The notes: generated by a model from the letters alone, not told the origin. A stretch of 64,000 bases of DNA from Sporopachydermia quercuum (GCA_001599295.1 BCGN01000002.1:310001-374000), one strand, 5' to 3'. Counted from the stretch's first letter, positions 1-12,236 are shown. Translations and numbers: made by a program.

Positions 1-3000
1 GATGATGAAGTGAAAACTTTGTACGGAAATGATGAACTTTAATTAGTATGTGAAGTTAAAATAAAGTTAAAAGCTAGCTAAAGCTTATTACCTGCTCTAT
101 CCTCCTTTTGCGGGCCGAGAAGTGATTATGAAGAAGAGCAAGGATCGATTAGTTGCGGTTGATACAGTTTTAGCAGTAAACCACTGCTATTTGTGGGGAA
201 AAAGCTAGAAAGAAAAGTCTATGTTTATTGTCTTTCTTTTCAGCATGCGGAAATCAAAATTGGAAAGGCCGATTATTGGAATTAACTTCCTGGGTTGATT
301 TCCAGCTATCTGGATGCAGATCTAATAGGATTTAGGGCTGAATTGTGTTATATTCCTTGGATTATTTGTAGAATTAATAATCGGTGGATTTTTTGAAGAC
401 TTTTATTCTTTCCTTCAAGATTTCTGATTTTCATTATTGTCCAAACTGCCTTTGTTCTTTCGTTTCAATGTGCAGTTATTATCAGCTTTTTAAAGTCAAA
501 GAGCTGCAACTGCAGCAAAGCTTGTAAGAAATAAACTTTGAGATTCCGCTCCGTAAATTTCCTAATTAGTATTATTTTAAATTTTCGGAAAATTGACAGA
601 AAGCTTATTTCTAAATCAAAAAACTCTCTTATGATTTGAAGGTGAAATATCAAATAAATGCTGTTTTCTCTCTACATTTTTATTAATTTACTGCTTAATC
701 TTTTGTGTTGTGGGTTAATTATTTGAATTTTGGATTATAATAGTTGAAGTTTATACGGAGGTTGCAGTCTGTTCTTGTGCTTCAATCAAAAGAAGTTTCT
801 TCGATCGGGGAAGTGAAAACTAGAGTAGAGCTATCTATCATACCATTATTACTTATAAAATCTAAAATTTAGAATGCCAAATTATTAAATCTGCTAAATA
901 AGTAACTGATTTCAATTCCTTCAGCAATATAATTTCTTCTCAGTTGAGAGCATTTTGCTTGTTGTAACGTTTTTCAGTATAGTCGTCCCAACCAAAGATC
1001 AATTACTGACAGGCTTGCAACTTGTTGATACAGGTAGTTAATATCTTATTATGAGGCCAATAAGTTGAATCTTTGGCGGATTCTCTATTGTGAGAATAAA
1101 TTGTCCAAAAATATCTAATAATGCTGTGTGGAGGAGTATGGAGATCGATAGTTATTCCAGTCTTTTTCTTGTGTTTTAATCGAACATACTTCCGCCTCCT
1201 AGCTTATTCTACATATTGGATACATCAAACATTCTCATGCTTTTGTCAAAATTGATCAGCTGCAAGCATCAAGCACCAACAGTCCTTGATTACTCAAAAT
1301 TTAAATATACAACAATGTAATCAATGGAACATTTTTCTTTTAGTGATCTAAATTTATAGATTGTTTTCGATGACTCATTAAACCATACCATACAAATAAA
1401 GTTTACTGATCGGATTAATTCTCCGGAATCTTATTTAAACAAAATGCGGTCCGTAAACGGTTTAGCTTTTGGGCATTCCACTCAAAACTCAAGTTCTTCG
1501 GTATATTTTTGAGACATAGGCACTCCTTTCTTTTCGCATTGGATAACAGCCGTGTTGTAGACGCCGATATTCACCGTTACAGGATCTTTGTCTATGTATG
1601 GTTTAGCTCTGGATTATCAATATTAAGCAATTACAGGGATTTTAGAATGTGGGGTATTGTTTGGGGTTCGTTCAACTCCGATGAATTTAGTTCACTTAAA
1701 TGGCAGCGAATGGATCAAAGAAACGAACAAAAAATAACTCCAAGTTACATCTTGTTTAAGTTTCATTTTGCCAGGTGCAGACAAAAGCAGAAAAAAGCCG
1801 AAAGACTGGTGCTCTTATAATTATTAGTGTTTTCCAAGAAGATCGAGTGACAGAAATTAACCGAAAAAGAACTGTGCTTTATGGTAGAATGAGAATATGA
1901 AGCAGTGTGAGAAGTGCCTCCTAGAGAGAAAAATGATTCAAACAAAACGAGCTTCAAATAAAGATATTGAAGATATTATAAGGAGCCTTTTTTGGATTTG
2001 CTAAAATTTCTGGATAGCACTCTCCATTCAGAGGAAAGAAATATTTGTTATTGGTTCTTTCATACAAATAGAACAGGAGAAGAACGAGCATTATCAATAA
2101 GGTTTCGAGAGTAGTCCGTTTTCCTAATAAAGGTTAAAACTTAATGTATTTTTGTTCTTATTCACTCAACAACGAAAAGTATATTGAAGGCAAACGTGAA
2201 GATGTCCTGTTGATGATATTTCGTTTTCATCTTCCCAACAGTCAATTCAAGAAGATGTAATTGCAGCTTATTATTGTTAATCTCAATACTGCTATTACTC
2301 TTACAATTGGAATTATATATAAATGGAGAACTTGCTGGTAATATAATATAGTTCCTAGTTAGTCTAGTTTACATTTAAGGTTGAACCCAATTATATTTCA
2401 CCTTAATGTTTTAGTTGACAGTCCAATTTGATGCCTGGTTGTTTCGTCAGATTAAATTCATCAATCCCTTAAATGACAACAGGATTGAGTAAGGCATATA
2501 ACAAAATTCTCCGTTCTTTTTTCATCCAGTTTTTTTGCAAATTAACATCAGTGCTTTTCTTATTTCTTTCAATTTATTTTGAATCGTCTCGGTTATTATC
2601 CCTTCGAGATTGTCCTAGGCTGGGAATATTCCCTTTACTCTACCATATCTCAGCACATTCTGTTTGCTACTTTTGTCGTGTTTCACTTTTCAATCAACCT
2701 AAATACTAAACAGAAGTACTCAATAATGGATCATTTAGTCAGTTTTTTTTTCAGTATTTCACCGAACTTCGACATATCCCATTCTTTTTGTACCTCATTA
2801 ATAAATACATTATCAATCAACTCTTCCCTTGCCTAGCAATGCTTCTCCGTCTTTCCATTTCCCCTCCCAACTTATCTTGCTCCACACACCTGTTTTGAGA
2901 CAATATTAATCTTTCCACTCTCCCCTACAAAAAAATATGTTTATATTCGTCCCAATTAGGAAGGATTCTATATTTAACCTCATTAAAACACAATTTTGCT

Positions 3001-3215
3001 TTACAAGCAAATCAGATCAAATCACATCTTCACTTCCAGCTTTTACCATATGTAATGACAGTTTGTTTTTAGTACTGAACGAAACTGTATGTCTTATACA
3101 AAAGCCAATCAGTAGATATTGCAATTAAACACCATTTAACAGTGCTGTTCTATTATTTGAACTGCAAGTGCTGAATCAAAGTATTTACCTTTAGCTTGCG
3201 ATAGTATATAGTATC
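1..3215. other. Long 5' flank of the chitin synthase gene; no supported gene
   Basis: AT-rich sequence without a recognisable family member. Several short open frames (for example 1509-1820 and 2473-2709, both plus strand) resemble nothing I know and have no coding-like composition. The first 42 bases can be read on the plus strand as a short acidic tail ending in TAA at 40-42 (DDEVKTLYGNDEL), which could be the very end of a gene lying left of the window; this is only a possibility. The rest is best read as promoter and leader of the chitin synthase gene. Confidence 0.5.
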
Positions 3216-3278
3216 ATGGTGCTAAGTCAATATGGCATCTGGGAATATCAACAATGGGAACCATTATCAGGCCGCTGA
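3216..3278 (+). promoter_or_regulatory. Upstream ORF overlapping the chitin synthase start
   Basis: An ATG at 3216, 16 bases before the chitin synthase ATG and in another frame, opens a 20-codon reading frame that ends with TGA at 3276-3278, inside the main coding region. It has A at -3 and G at +4, a context as good as that of the main ATG. If transcripts begin upstream of 3216, scanning ribosomes should often start here and miss the main start. If they begin between 3216 and 3232 the uORF has no effect. Confidence 0.45.
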
Positions 3279-6200
3279 TCTGACGAATATTCCAGCATTG
3301 AGTGTTGAAAACTCAAGTGTTATCTCACAATTAGCCTCGGTTTATCACCATAGCAATCCAGTAGCTAAAATATCCAGCAAAGCTCTGGTGAGTATCAACA
3401 CCTTTGCAGGAGTGACCCAAGCACATACTGAGGCATTTAGCCAATTAGCTATCAATGCATATAAAAGATTATTGCAACAAGATGAAGACCAAGCAGTGTT
3501 ATTTCTGGGAGAATCAGGTACCGGGAAATCTCAGTATAAAACGGAGGTAGTCAATTTTTTGCTCTCGCAAGCTAATAATCCTATCTCGGGTAGAATATCT
3601 GACGCTTTAAATGTGTTCTCTGCCTTCACTACTACTAAAACTAATAACGGACTGTTCACATCGCGAGCGGGACAAGTGATTGAACTCCAGTATAGCCAGG
3701 ACTCAACACTAATTGGTGCTAATATTTCAGACTATCGTTTAGAAAGATCGCGAACTAGCAAAGTACCTATTGGAGAAAGAAACTATCATGTCTTTTACTA
3801 CTTATTTGCTGGTCTTTCTCCAACTGAGCGAACCCATTTATGTTTACCAGCTCCTTCAAGCCAGGAACGACTCTGGTATTTAGGCCATCCTTCACAATTG
3901 AATATTACAGGGATTGATGATGCAGAAAAGTTCTACGAGCTGCTGGGAAGCTTCCGGGTTTTGGGCTTTTCTAGAACAGACATAGCTAATATATGTCAAC
4001 TTCTAGCTGCCATTCTTCATATCGGTCAATTGACGTTCAGACCTACTGAGAATTCAGAAACAGGAGCTTTAAGCGAAGTTGTGTTCTATGACCGTTTAGA
4101 ACGTATCTCAAAGTTTTTGGGAGTTCGCACTGAATTGCTAGAAACAGCCTTGAGCTTCAAATCTACTATTGTTCACAGGGAAAGGATTACCAAAGTATTA
4201 GACGTTGATGGTGCCAAACAAAGTGCGGACGACTTGGCACGTTGTTTATATGCATTCCTATTTTCTTGGATTATGGAAAAAATCAATAATAGGATATCTC
4301 AGGATCATTCAACGGGGGATTTTTCTGATATCCACAATGTTTTCACTATTGTTGATTTTCCTGGTTTTACAACTTCGCATACTATCCCAGTGTTGGATAA
4401 GCTATTGCATAACTCTGCCAATGAATATTTTCATAACTTCATGCTTACTACATATTTCCAAGCGTCGGCAGAGTTGCTGGAAACTGAAGAAATCACTGTC
4501 CCGGAGAATGAATATTTTGATAACTCTGATACAGTTACCTCGCTATACAGACCCCAACTAGGACTACTATCAGTAATTGATGATTACTCTCGTCGGGGAA
4601 AAAGCGAGAATTCCTTCTTGGAATCCGTGCGAAGAAGATATGAGAAAAACGAGATTATTAGAGCTCCACATGATGGTTCACGTAATTTTATTATTACACA
4701 TTATGCTGGTGAAGTTGATTATAAAGTAACTAATCTGTTGAGCAATAATATGGAGGCCATATCAGGAGACTTTATTAATCTGTTCACGTCATCATCAACA
4801 TCGGATTTCCTACAAGTGATTTTTTCATCAAAGGCAGTTGTCAGTGATAGTGATGACCAACCGGACTCTGCAGTAAATTCTGGCAGTATTACAAGAATGA
4901 AAAGTGTTAAACTATCATCAAAACCAACTCGACAGCCAACATTGGTAAGGAAAAGTACAGTTAAGCGAAAAGAGAACTCCAATTCCAAAGTGGCCGAATC
5001 GGGTAAGGAAGCCATTACTAGTTCAAACTTAAATCTAAACTCTAATCTTACATTGGAATCAACTCGTTCAGACGCTTGTGTTCAGTTTGCAGAATGTATG
5101 GACGATTTGATCTCTTCTTTGAAGTCTTCGAACGTTTATTTTGCGTTTTGCATAAAGCCTAATGATAGGAAAATCCCCGGGCAGTTTGATGCTCGCTGTG
5201 TAAAACAGCAGGTGATGGCATTCCAGTTACCAGAGATAATAAAACGGGTTCAAACTGTCGATTTCGGTTTATTCTTACCTTTTAGCGAGTTCCTAAAGCT
5301 CGTAAATGAAAACTACGATCCAAACTCCGAGGGTTCACTTAATAATAGCACGGATAATATATCTGAACGGGAAAAAACTATAGCTTTAGTCAAATACCAC
5401 AACTGGTTAGATAGAGACATACGGGTAGGCACTACCGGAGTTGTGCTTTCAGAACCTTTATGGCAATTGATACTTGGATCCTCAAACGCTATTGATATAA
5501 CTAAAATAGCTTTGAAATCAGCTGCTGCCGATAACGACAATGATGCTGATGGTATCGGATATGCTGGTGAGCAAGCTTTTGGTTATGATCCTAACTCTTC
5601 TCTATTGAAGATTACTCCAGGAAGCGATAATGACAATTTGTTTAAATTCACTGACACTAAATCAATATATGGGCCTTCTCTAATGCATTTAAAACATGAC
5701 GATGCTGACCATACAGCACTGGCGGCTGCGGAGGCTGCTAATCAACAGGGCATTCAGACTGTCTCATTCCAGCGGAAATTCTGGCTGGCAATAGTGACAG
5801 CATTAACCTTCTTTATACCAGAAGTTCTTATGAAACATATTGGCAGAATGAAACGGAAAGATGTCCGTGTTGCCTGGAAAGAAAAGCTTGCGATTAACAT
5901 TCTCATATGGCTTTCCTGTGGCATCATGATCGTCTTCCTTATTTTCTTCCCAATCTTAGTATGCCCTAACCAAGATGTGTACTCGCAAGGTGAACTAGCC
6001 GGTTATAGCTTCGGTGCTAACCCCAAAAAGACATACCTAGCTATTCGTGGCACAGTGTTTGATATTACCAAATTTTCTGCTGCCCATTATCCTTCTATAG
6101 TGCCTCAGAGTAGTATTCAGAACTACGGTGGTTCAGACTCCTCCGACTTGTTCCCGATGCAAGTATCTGAATTGTGTCAAGGAACAACCGGAGAAGTCAG

Positions 6201-8727
6201 TAAGTACATTATCATGGGCACTAATACTAAATATCAAGATACCAACGCTCAATATCATGATTTCCGATATTTCACCGGTGACTATAGACCGAATTGGTAT
6301 TCCGATATGATGCTCCGGTTCAATCACAACTATAAAGTAGGCCACATTGGCTATACAGGCTCTGATATTGATGAAAAGCTTGTTGGGGATAATGGGAAAA
6401 TCGTAGCTGTCATCAATGGTAATATATATGATCTTACTATGTATATCAACAACGAATTCTCAACAAGAGCTCCCTCTGGCGAAAAAGTCCCCAATGACGT
6501 TGATCTACAGTTCATGGACTCTTCTCTGATTAGCCTGATACAGACAAATAACGGACAGGATATAACGAGTGCGTATAACAAGCTAAACATGGATTTAGAC
6601 CTGAGAGAAAGAATGAACGTTTGTTTGGACAATCTCTTCTTCATAGGCAAATTAGATACCAGAGACTCTGTCCGATGCCAATTTGCTAGGTATTTCCCTT
6701 TGGCTATATCCTGTTTTTTGGTAACAGTGATTGCATTCAAATTCTTTGCTGCTTTACAGTTCCATAAGGCCTCAGCACCAGAACAATCAGATAAGTTTTT
6801 CATTTGTCAAATCCCTGCTTATACAGAAGACGAGGGATCTCTCCGCAGAGCAATTGACTCTCTGGCATGCTGCAAATACGACGATAGAAGGAAACTACTG
6901 TTTATTGTATGTGACGGTATGATTATTGGTGCTGGAAATGAAAAATCAACGCCAAGAATTGTTTTGGATATTTTGGGAGCTCCTGAGGATGCAGAAATCC
7001 TTAGCGAGCCACTCAGTTTTGAAAGTTTAGGCGAAGGAAGCAAAAGGCATAATAGGGGTAAAATCATCTCCGGCTTATACCAAGTAAACGGCCATATTGT
7101 TCCTTATATTGTATTGATCAAAGTAGGTACCATTGATGAGATCAATAGACCTGGTAACAGAGGTAAAAGAGACTCACAAATGATACTTATGAGGTTCTTC
7201 AACAGAGTTCACTTTGAGCTACCTATGTGTCCTTTAGAGCTAGAGTTGTATCATCATATGCAAAATATCATTGGTGTGGACCCTCATTATTATGAATTTC
7301 TACTTCAAGTTGATGCTGACACTGCTATTGATAAATCAGCAGCAAGCAAAATGATTGCTGCTATGGTTTCCGATACTAAAATCATTGGGTTATGCGGTGA
7401 AACAGAATTGTACAATGCTAAACAAACAATCATTACTATGATTCAAGTGTACGAATATTATATTTCTCATAACTTCACCAAAGCTTTTGAATCATTGTTT
7501 GGTTCTGTCACTTGTTTACCTGGTTGTTTCACCATGTATCGTGTTTATGACGCCTTTGATAGAAAGCCTTTGTTTGTTGCCCATTCAATTATAAGAGCTT
7601 ATCAAGTCAATGAGGTAAACACCCTCCATATGAAAAACTTGCTTCATTTAGGTGAAGATAGATACCTCACAACTATCTTATTAAAACACTTCCCCAGGTT
7701 TAAAACAAAGTATTTACATGATGCTAAATGTAATACTATTGCTCCTGATAATTTCAAAGTTTTTTTATCCCAACGAAGACGATGGATTAATTCTACTGTG
7801 CATAATTTAGTTGAATTAACATCCATCAATCAGTTATGCGGTTTCTGTTGCTTTAGTATGAGATTCATCGTTATTTTGGATCTTGTAAGTACAATTATTC
7901 AACCTGTGATTATTGTTTATTTGGCTTACTTGATTTACCTGATCGCCAGTTCTGATAATGGTGTTCCTGTGACTTCTTTAATAATGATTGCAGCTGTTTA
8001 CGGCTTACAAGCACTGATATTCTTATTGAGAAAGAAATGGGATATGATAGCTTGGATGATCATATATATGATAGCAATACCTATATTTGCTGTCGCTTTA
8101 CCATTATATTCTTTCTGGAATATGGATGATTTCTCTTGGGGTAATACCAGAGTTGTTATGGGTGAGAAAGGCAAGAAAGTAATCCTTGGGTCTGTTGGTG
8201 TGTTTGATCCCGATGAAATTCCTTTATTGAGATGGAGAGAATATGAAAACGAAGGGCTTGGAGGAATAGGAGGAGAAGGAGGTGTGGGAAGAGATTTTGT
8301 TGCAAATGGTACAGGAACTAACACTTATGGACGCTCACCCTCTTTCACATCTCTATCGAATGTTATGGCAAGAAGATCGTTCTATGCTAACAATGATACA
8401 ACATACTCTCAAGGATCATTTTCTAGATCACCTTTCAGCGATTCCAACGCTATAGATAATAATAATTACGATCTCCAATCATTAACTGTTGCTGCCGCTG
8501 CTAGTGCTGTTGGGGGTGCCGGTACAGGGTTTACGCCAGATGTAGCCGCTATCAGTGANAGCGAGATTATACACGAATTGAAGGATATAATTGCTACCAA
8601 TGATTTAATGCAATTAACTAAAAGAAGTATTAGGACTGAGTTAGAAAAACGGTTTGGTGTTTCTTTACAGGCTCGAAAAGAGTTTATTCGATTTGCAGTT
8701 GAGGCTATTTTGAAAGGAGAACTATGA
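3232..8727 (+). CDS. Chitin synthase with myosin-motor-like head (class V type)
   Basis: 1831 residues, one exon. It polymerises UDP-GlcNAc into chitin at the plasma membrane at growth sites. Domains in order: a myosin-head-like region (about 30-720) with P-loop GESGTGKS at 93-100 and a switch-II-like IVDFPGF; two membrane segments (about 849-870 and 886-912); a cytochrome b5-like domain (about 924-1010); a further membrane segment (about 1155-1178); the chitin synthase 2 catalytic domain with DAD at 1361-1363, EDR at 1475-1477 and QRRRW at 1514-1518; a C-terminal membrane cluster (about 1545-1630); and a DEK_C domain (about 1776-1831). The retained P-loop favours class V over class VII, whose motor is degenerate. 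The switch-I region looks diverged, so ATPase activity is uncertain. One N lies at 8559. This class is known from filamentous fungi and a few dimorphic yeasts and is absent from Saccharomyces. Confidence 0.96.
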   Translation: MASGNINNGNHYQAADLTNIPALSVENSSVISQLASVYHHSNPVAKISSKALVSINTFAGVTQAHTEAFSQLAINAYKRLLQQDEDQAVLFLGESGTGKSQYKTEVVNFLLSQANNPISGRISDALNVFSAFTTTKTNNGLFTSRAGQVIELQYSQDSTLIGANISDYRLERSRTSKVPIGERNYHVFYYLFAGLSPTERTHLCLPAPSSQERLWYLGHPSQLNITGIDDAEKFYELLGSFRVLGFSRTDIANICQLLAAILHIGQLTFRPTENSETGALSEVVFYDRLERISKFLGVRTELLETALSFKSTIVHRERITKVLDVDGAKQSADDLARCLYAFLFSWIMEKINNRISQDHSTGDFSDIHNVFTIVDFPGFTTSHTIPVLDKLLHNSANEYFHNFMLTTYFQASAELLETEEITVPENEYFDNSDTVTSLYRPQLGLLSVIDDYSRRGKSENSFLESVRRRYEKNEIIRAPHDGSRNFIITHYAGEVDYKVTNLLSNNMEAISGDFINLFTSSSTSDFLQVIFSSKAVVSDSDDQPDSAVNSGSITRMKSVKLSSKPTRQPTLVRKSTVKRKENSNSKVAESGKEAITSSNLNLNSNLTLESTRSDACVQFAECMDDLISSLKSSNVYFAFCIKPNDRKIPGQFDARCVKQQVMAFQLPEIIKRVQTVDFGLFLPFSEFLKLVNENYDPNSEGSLNNSTDNISEREKTIALVKYHNWLDRDIRVGTTGVVLSEPLWQLILGSSNAIDITKIALKSAAADNDNDADGIGYAGEQAFGYDPNSSLLKITPGSDNDNLFKFTDTKSIYGPSLMHLKHDDADHTALAAAEAANQQGIQTVSFQRKFWLAIVTALTFFIPEVLMKHIGRMKRKDVRVAWKEKLAINILIWLSCGIMIVFLIFFPILVCPNQDVYSQGELAGYSFGANPKKTYLAIRGTVFDITKFSAAHYPSIVPQSSIQNYGGSDSSDLFPMQVSELCQGTTGEVSKYIIMGTNTKYQDTNAQYHDFRYFTGDYRPNWYSDMMLRFNHNYKVGHIGYTGSDIDEKLVGDNGKIVAVINGNIYDLTMYINNEFSTRAPSGEKVPNDVDLQFMDSSLISLIQTNNGQDITSAYNKLNMDLDLRERMNVCLDNLFFIGKLDTRDSVRCQFARYFPLAISCFLVTVIAFKFFAALQFHKASAPEQSDKFFICQIPAYTEDEGSLRRAIDSLACCKYDDRRKLLFIVCDGMIIGAGNEKSTPRIVLDILGAPEDAEILSEPLSFESLGEGSKRHNRGKIISGLYQVNGHIVPYIVLIKVGTIDEINRPGNRGKRDSQMILMRFFNRVHFELPMCPLELELYHHMQNIIGVDPHYYEFLLQVDADTAIDKSAASKMIAAMVSDTKIIGLCGETELYNAKQTIITMIQVYEYYISHNFTKAFESLFGSVTCLPGCFTMYRVYDAFDRKPLFVAHSIIRAYQVNEVNTLHMKNLLHLGEDRYLTTILLKHFPRFKTKYLHDAKCNTIAPDNFKVFLSQRRRWINSTVHNLVELTSINQLCGFCCFSMRFIVILDLVSTIIQPVIIVYLAYLIYLIASSDNGVPVTSLIMIAAVYGLQALIFLLRKKWDMIAWMIIYMIAIPIFAVALPLYSFWNMDDFSWGNTRVVMGEKGKKVILGSVGVFDPDEIPLLRWREYENEGLGGIGGEGGVGRDFVANGTGTNTYGRSPSFTSLSNVMARRSFYANNDTTYSQGSFSRSPFSDSNAIDNNNYDLQSLTVAAAASAVGGAGTGFTPDVAAISXSEIIHELKDIIATNDLMQLTKRSIRTELEKRFGVSLQARKEFIRFAVEAILKGEL

Positions 8728-9683
8728 GTAGATAAGTAGAAGCAGAACAGAAGCAAAACGGAATGGAATGGAATGAAACTTAATGGAACGGATGTAACGG
8801 ACGTAGCTAATGCAGAGAAAAGAATGTCAAGCGTGTGTTCTACGTAACAGTAACATAATCTCGGATTCTCGGAACTTTACTGTTCTATTGAATAAAGTAA
8901 TTCAGATGGGATCAATCGTAGTAGAGCAAACGGATAACCAAAGTAATTGAAGCTATGGAGATCTTTTTCTGTATGGGATTATAATTAAAGAAGGCTTTAA
9001 GATGATTTACTTGATACCCATAGTGATACCATATTCTTGGTGATAGACCATCTATATTATATAAAAGGTCTAGACCTTTAAAAAACATCAAATAATTGAA
9101 TGTGTTTTCATTCAAATGAAATTATTTCATGAATCTTTACAGTAACTACTACTAATACTACTGCTACTACTACTGCTACTACTAAATGAACAGTGGCAGC
9201 TGACATAACTACCATTAAATGAATACTCGAGAACCAACAATATGGTTTCTCAGCAGTTATTAATTTAATATGCACGTACTATTCGTTTTCCCTCTCTCCA
9301 CGTTATAAAAAGTCTACTAATCACTTTTATATTTCAATATCAATAGTTAATTTCTTAGCTCGTTTCTAATCCATTCTTGATTTCTATTATTACATTCGGT
9401 TAGTGATAGAGCAGCCTGTTATTATTTGATATCCTGGGGAAAGCTGCTAAAGTTAGCTTCCATTAGTTTCTAGCCACCGGCTTTCAGTTCTAGCAAACTC
9501 CACCAAGAATTCCAACAATCCGACAGATTCTATCACTTTTTCACTATTTTCCCTTCTTTCATTGCCTTTCACTTATTAACAGTTACTCTTCATCGCACAG
9601 TATCATCTCATTCAGCACATGTAAAGCAATAAAACAGCTTTATTCCATCCCACATTACTAATCAAATACTCCTCCCAAGTGTT
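8728..9683. other. Convergent intergenic region with microsatellite
   Basis: Lies between the 3' ends of the chitin synthase gene and RPB8. It contains a short GGAAT-rich run just after the chitin synthase stop (about 8758-8778) and an imperfect CTA/CTG trinucleotide run at about 9145-9183. I see no gene. Confidence 0.6.
9145..9183. repeat. CTA/CTG trinucleotide microsatellite
   Basis: About 13 imperfect trinucleotide units, mostly ACT/CTA with interspersed CTG, in the intergenic region between two gene 3' ends. No coding frame of interest crosses it. Confidence 0.8.
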
Positions 9684-10696
9684 TCATCGTCTGATTAGAA
9701 GATAGACATTTTCTAGTTTCAAAGCAGATAGTGATCTGTAATCACCTTCTAAACACATCAAAAGGCCACCAAAGGATACATAGACAGAGCTGCATATTTA
9801 GTTAATATGATAAGTCCTTTATAGACCAATAGGTAGAGATATAAGTCTAAGGAAAGGAAAGAAGGAAGAAACAACAATTATCATGATATGAGTAAAAACT
9901 ACTCGTGGTTTGATTGATCCAGCAACAAAGAGGACAAAAAGCAGAAGAGAAAAATAATGAAAGCGGGAGAATAGAATGTATTACCTGCTCTAATAATTAA
10001 GAGATAACTATCAGTTCGATTTCCATTAAAGCAGCAGAGAACCGAAACCCTTTCGAATTACTGAGAATTGTTAAATTCTCACATGCTTGCCATTCAATTC
10101 AAATAATGATTTCAAGTACCTTGTAACATAATGACAATAGTACCAGAGACACTTTTCATTGAATATTCAAAGAAATTCAGTGATTTCTACTAATTTCGCT
10201 TTCCACTACTCAATTGTTCTTCTGTTGCTCATGCTGTCTATCTCTATTCGCACTCCTTCCTATCCAATGCTAATTCAATCTCAATCAAGACATATCAAAC
10301 ATTTCTTCCTTACTCTTTCTTCCCATCCTACATCATCAACACTCTTCTAATAACAAATATTACTTACACTTTATCTCCAGTTGATTCATCAAACTTATAA
10401 ACAGTTCCATACATAACATACTCATAATCATCAGCTAAGCTTCTTTCCCCGGCCTTAGGTCTTCTCCATCCTCTGGACGTTTCGGTTTCTCCCTCTCCAT
10501 CAAGTGACAACGATTGCGCAACACTGACAGTGAAAGTTTCACCATTGGAAATAGGAAATAATTCACTATTGACATCGAGGGTCAACGACATATCTGATGA
10601 TGTTGTTGATGATGCTGTTAATCTTGTAACTCTGTCATATTGGCCAGGGTCAACTTCAGATACTTTGAATACATCATCGAATAATAAGGAACTCAT
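9684..10696 (-). CDS. RPB8: RNA polymerase I/II/III shared subunit Rpb8 (ABC14.5)
   Basis: Two exons on the minus strand, 10696-10368 and 9789-9684, join to 144 residues; Saccharomyces Rpb8 has 146. Exon 1 starts [19 protein letters not shown] and includes the family signature [19 protein letters not shown]. Exon 2 supplies [17 protein letters not shown] and ends YLLIRR, as in the family. The donor is GTAAGT at 10367, the acceptor AG is at 9790-9791, and a TATTAAC branch site lies about 12 bases before the acceptor. The phase fits exactly (329 and 106 coding bases). The 578-base intron is long for a yeast. Rpb8 is an OB-fold subunit common to all three nuclear polymerases. Where most homologues have Arg (LLMRLEG) this one has Cys, a visible oddity of unknown effect. 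Confidence 0.95.
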
Positions 10697-12236
10697 TGTC
10701 AATATATCGGACTGAGTATAGTATGTTATATAGTGATGATTTAATCGTTTTCTACAATGAAAAGGGCTTCCAACGATAATTACTGCTGAATGATAAAGCT
10801 CCTTTGTTGATTGATTGGTTTGATGAACGGAAAGAAGAAAAAATTTCAGTTTTGCAAGGCAGAATAAGATTTAGATTTAGAGATGAAGAGAGATGTGAAG
10901 TTATTTAAATGATTATGTAATGTTAAATAGGTGTTGAAATAGGGATAGAAAAGTAAGCAGGTACAGAGGATATAAATTATTTAACATGCAAGGGAAAAAG
11001 GGAAGAATAGTTTAGTCTAAATAAGTTCCAATGAAAGTTTTGAAGGTAGCTTTCATCGAGAAAAGGATAAAACTCATTGGCGCTTTTGATGGGCATTGAA
11101 GTTGAGACACAATATATGCTGTACAATTTCTGCATCCATTGAGCATATGATTCAAACTAATGATTGGATATTTGGATATTAAAAATAGAAAGCATGCTCT
11201 TTCTTGCAATTGAGATAAATTACAAGCCACAAAGTTCAAGAAAGCTAGGCTATTAGCTATGGTGTACCTATAATATAAATTTTCACTATCCTACTTTCTA
11301 GTAGAGCAACTTCTGATGTATCTATTACAAATTTCGATCTTCTGAATCATCTCCTAGATGCACAACTATGCATATAGCAGAATATCCACCACAAGGATTG
11401 AATTGTCATAGATTTTAAATTTTTCTATTTTCTATGTATTTGTCTTATCGAGGTAGTTTATATATCAAAAACTAAACGCATCTTAGGTATAATACGTGCA
11501 TTACCCTCCCATGACTTACATTTCTGAATGCATTCCCTCCTTTTTTTTGGCTAGCACCCATCCAATCCGGCTAAACTGTTGTTAGCATTACACCACTCGT
11601 AGCTAGCTAGATAAATCACAACCCCAGACAACTATTCAGACCTCCTCATCCCCAATTATCTCACTTTTTATTCCATTTCTACCATACTATTCCTCGAATA
11701 AGTCCTAGCATTTCTCATACTCCTTCTCCTCTCCATCTGACTCACATGACTTCCTCCACTTCCATTTCTGTCACATGTCTTATAACCGTCCCTTGTCTCA
11801 TATCTCATTCCTTTTCCAGAACTCTCAAACTCTATATGAAACACAAACTCATTACTTATAATCCACAGATAGAAAAAATCATCATTATTATTGTCTGCCG
11901 TTCTTTGTATTCCTCCTGCTTCTTTTCTACGGTTCTTTCTTTCTTATAATACGCCAATTCCTTATGTTTTCACTGAAGTAGATCAATTGATAAGCTGAAA
12001 TCTTCCGCAAACTATCGGAAGCTCGTTTTTGGTCTCAGAAGACAATTTTTGGATCACCATATCTCATCCTAGACACACCATCTATCCAGTGAGGCTCTAA
12101 CGAGTACTGATTTCCCCTTAATACTATTCAAGTATTGGCACTAAACGCTGTGCATTTATTACATTTTCTTGCAATTTTATCACCAGTCGCACATTTTAAA
12201 TCGCAGTTTCACACTATATCAAGCTCGAGGATTCTA
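10697..12236. other. Divergent promoter region RPB8/DPAP
   Basis: 1.5 kb between two divergently transcribed genes. It holds short frames such as 11012-11239 (minus) and 11746-11949 (plus) that match nothing I know. I take it as shared upstream sequence without a gene. Confidence 0.5.

Noticed and set aside
1509-1820. 103-codon plus-strand frame in the chitin synthase leader
   Set aside because: Starts without ATG, shows no recognisable domain, and is interrupted at both ends by typical noncoding sequence.
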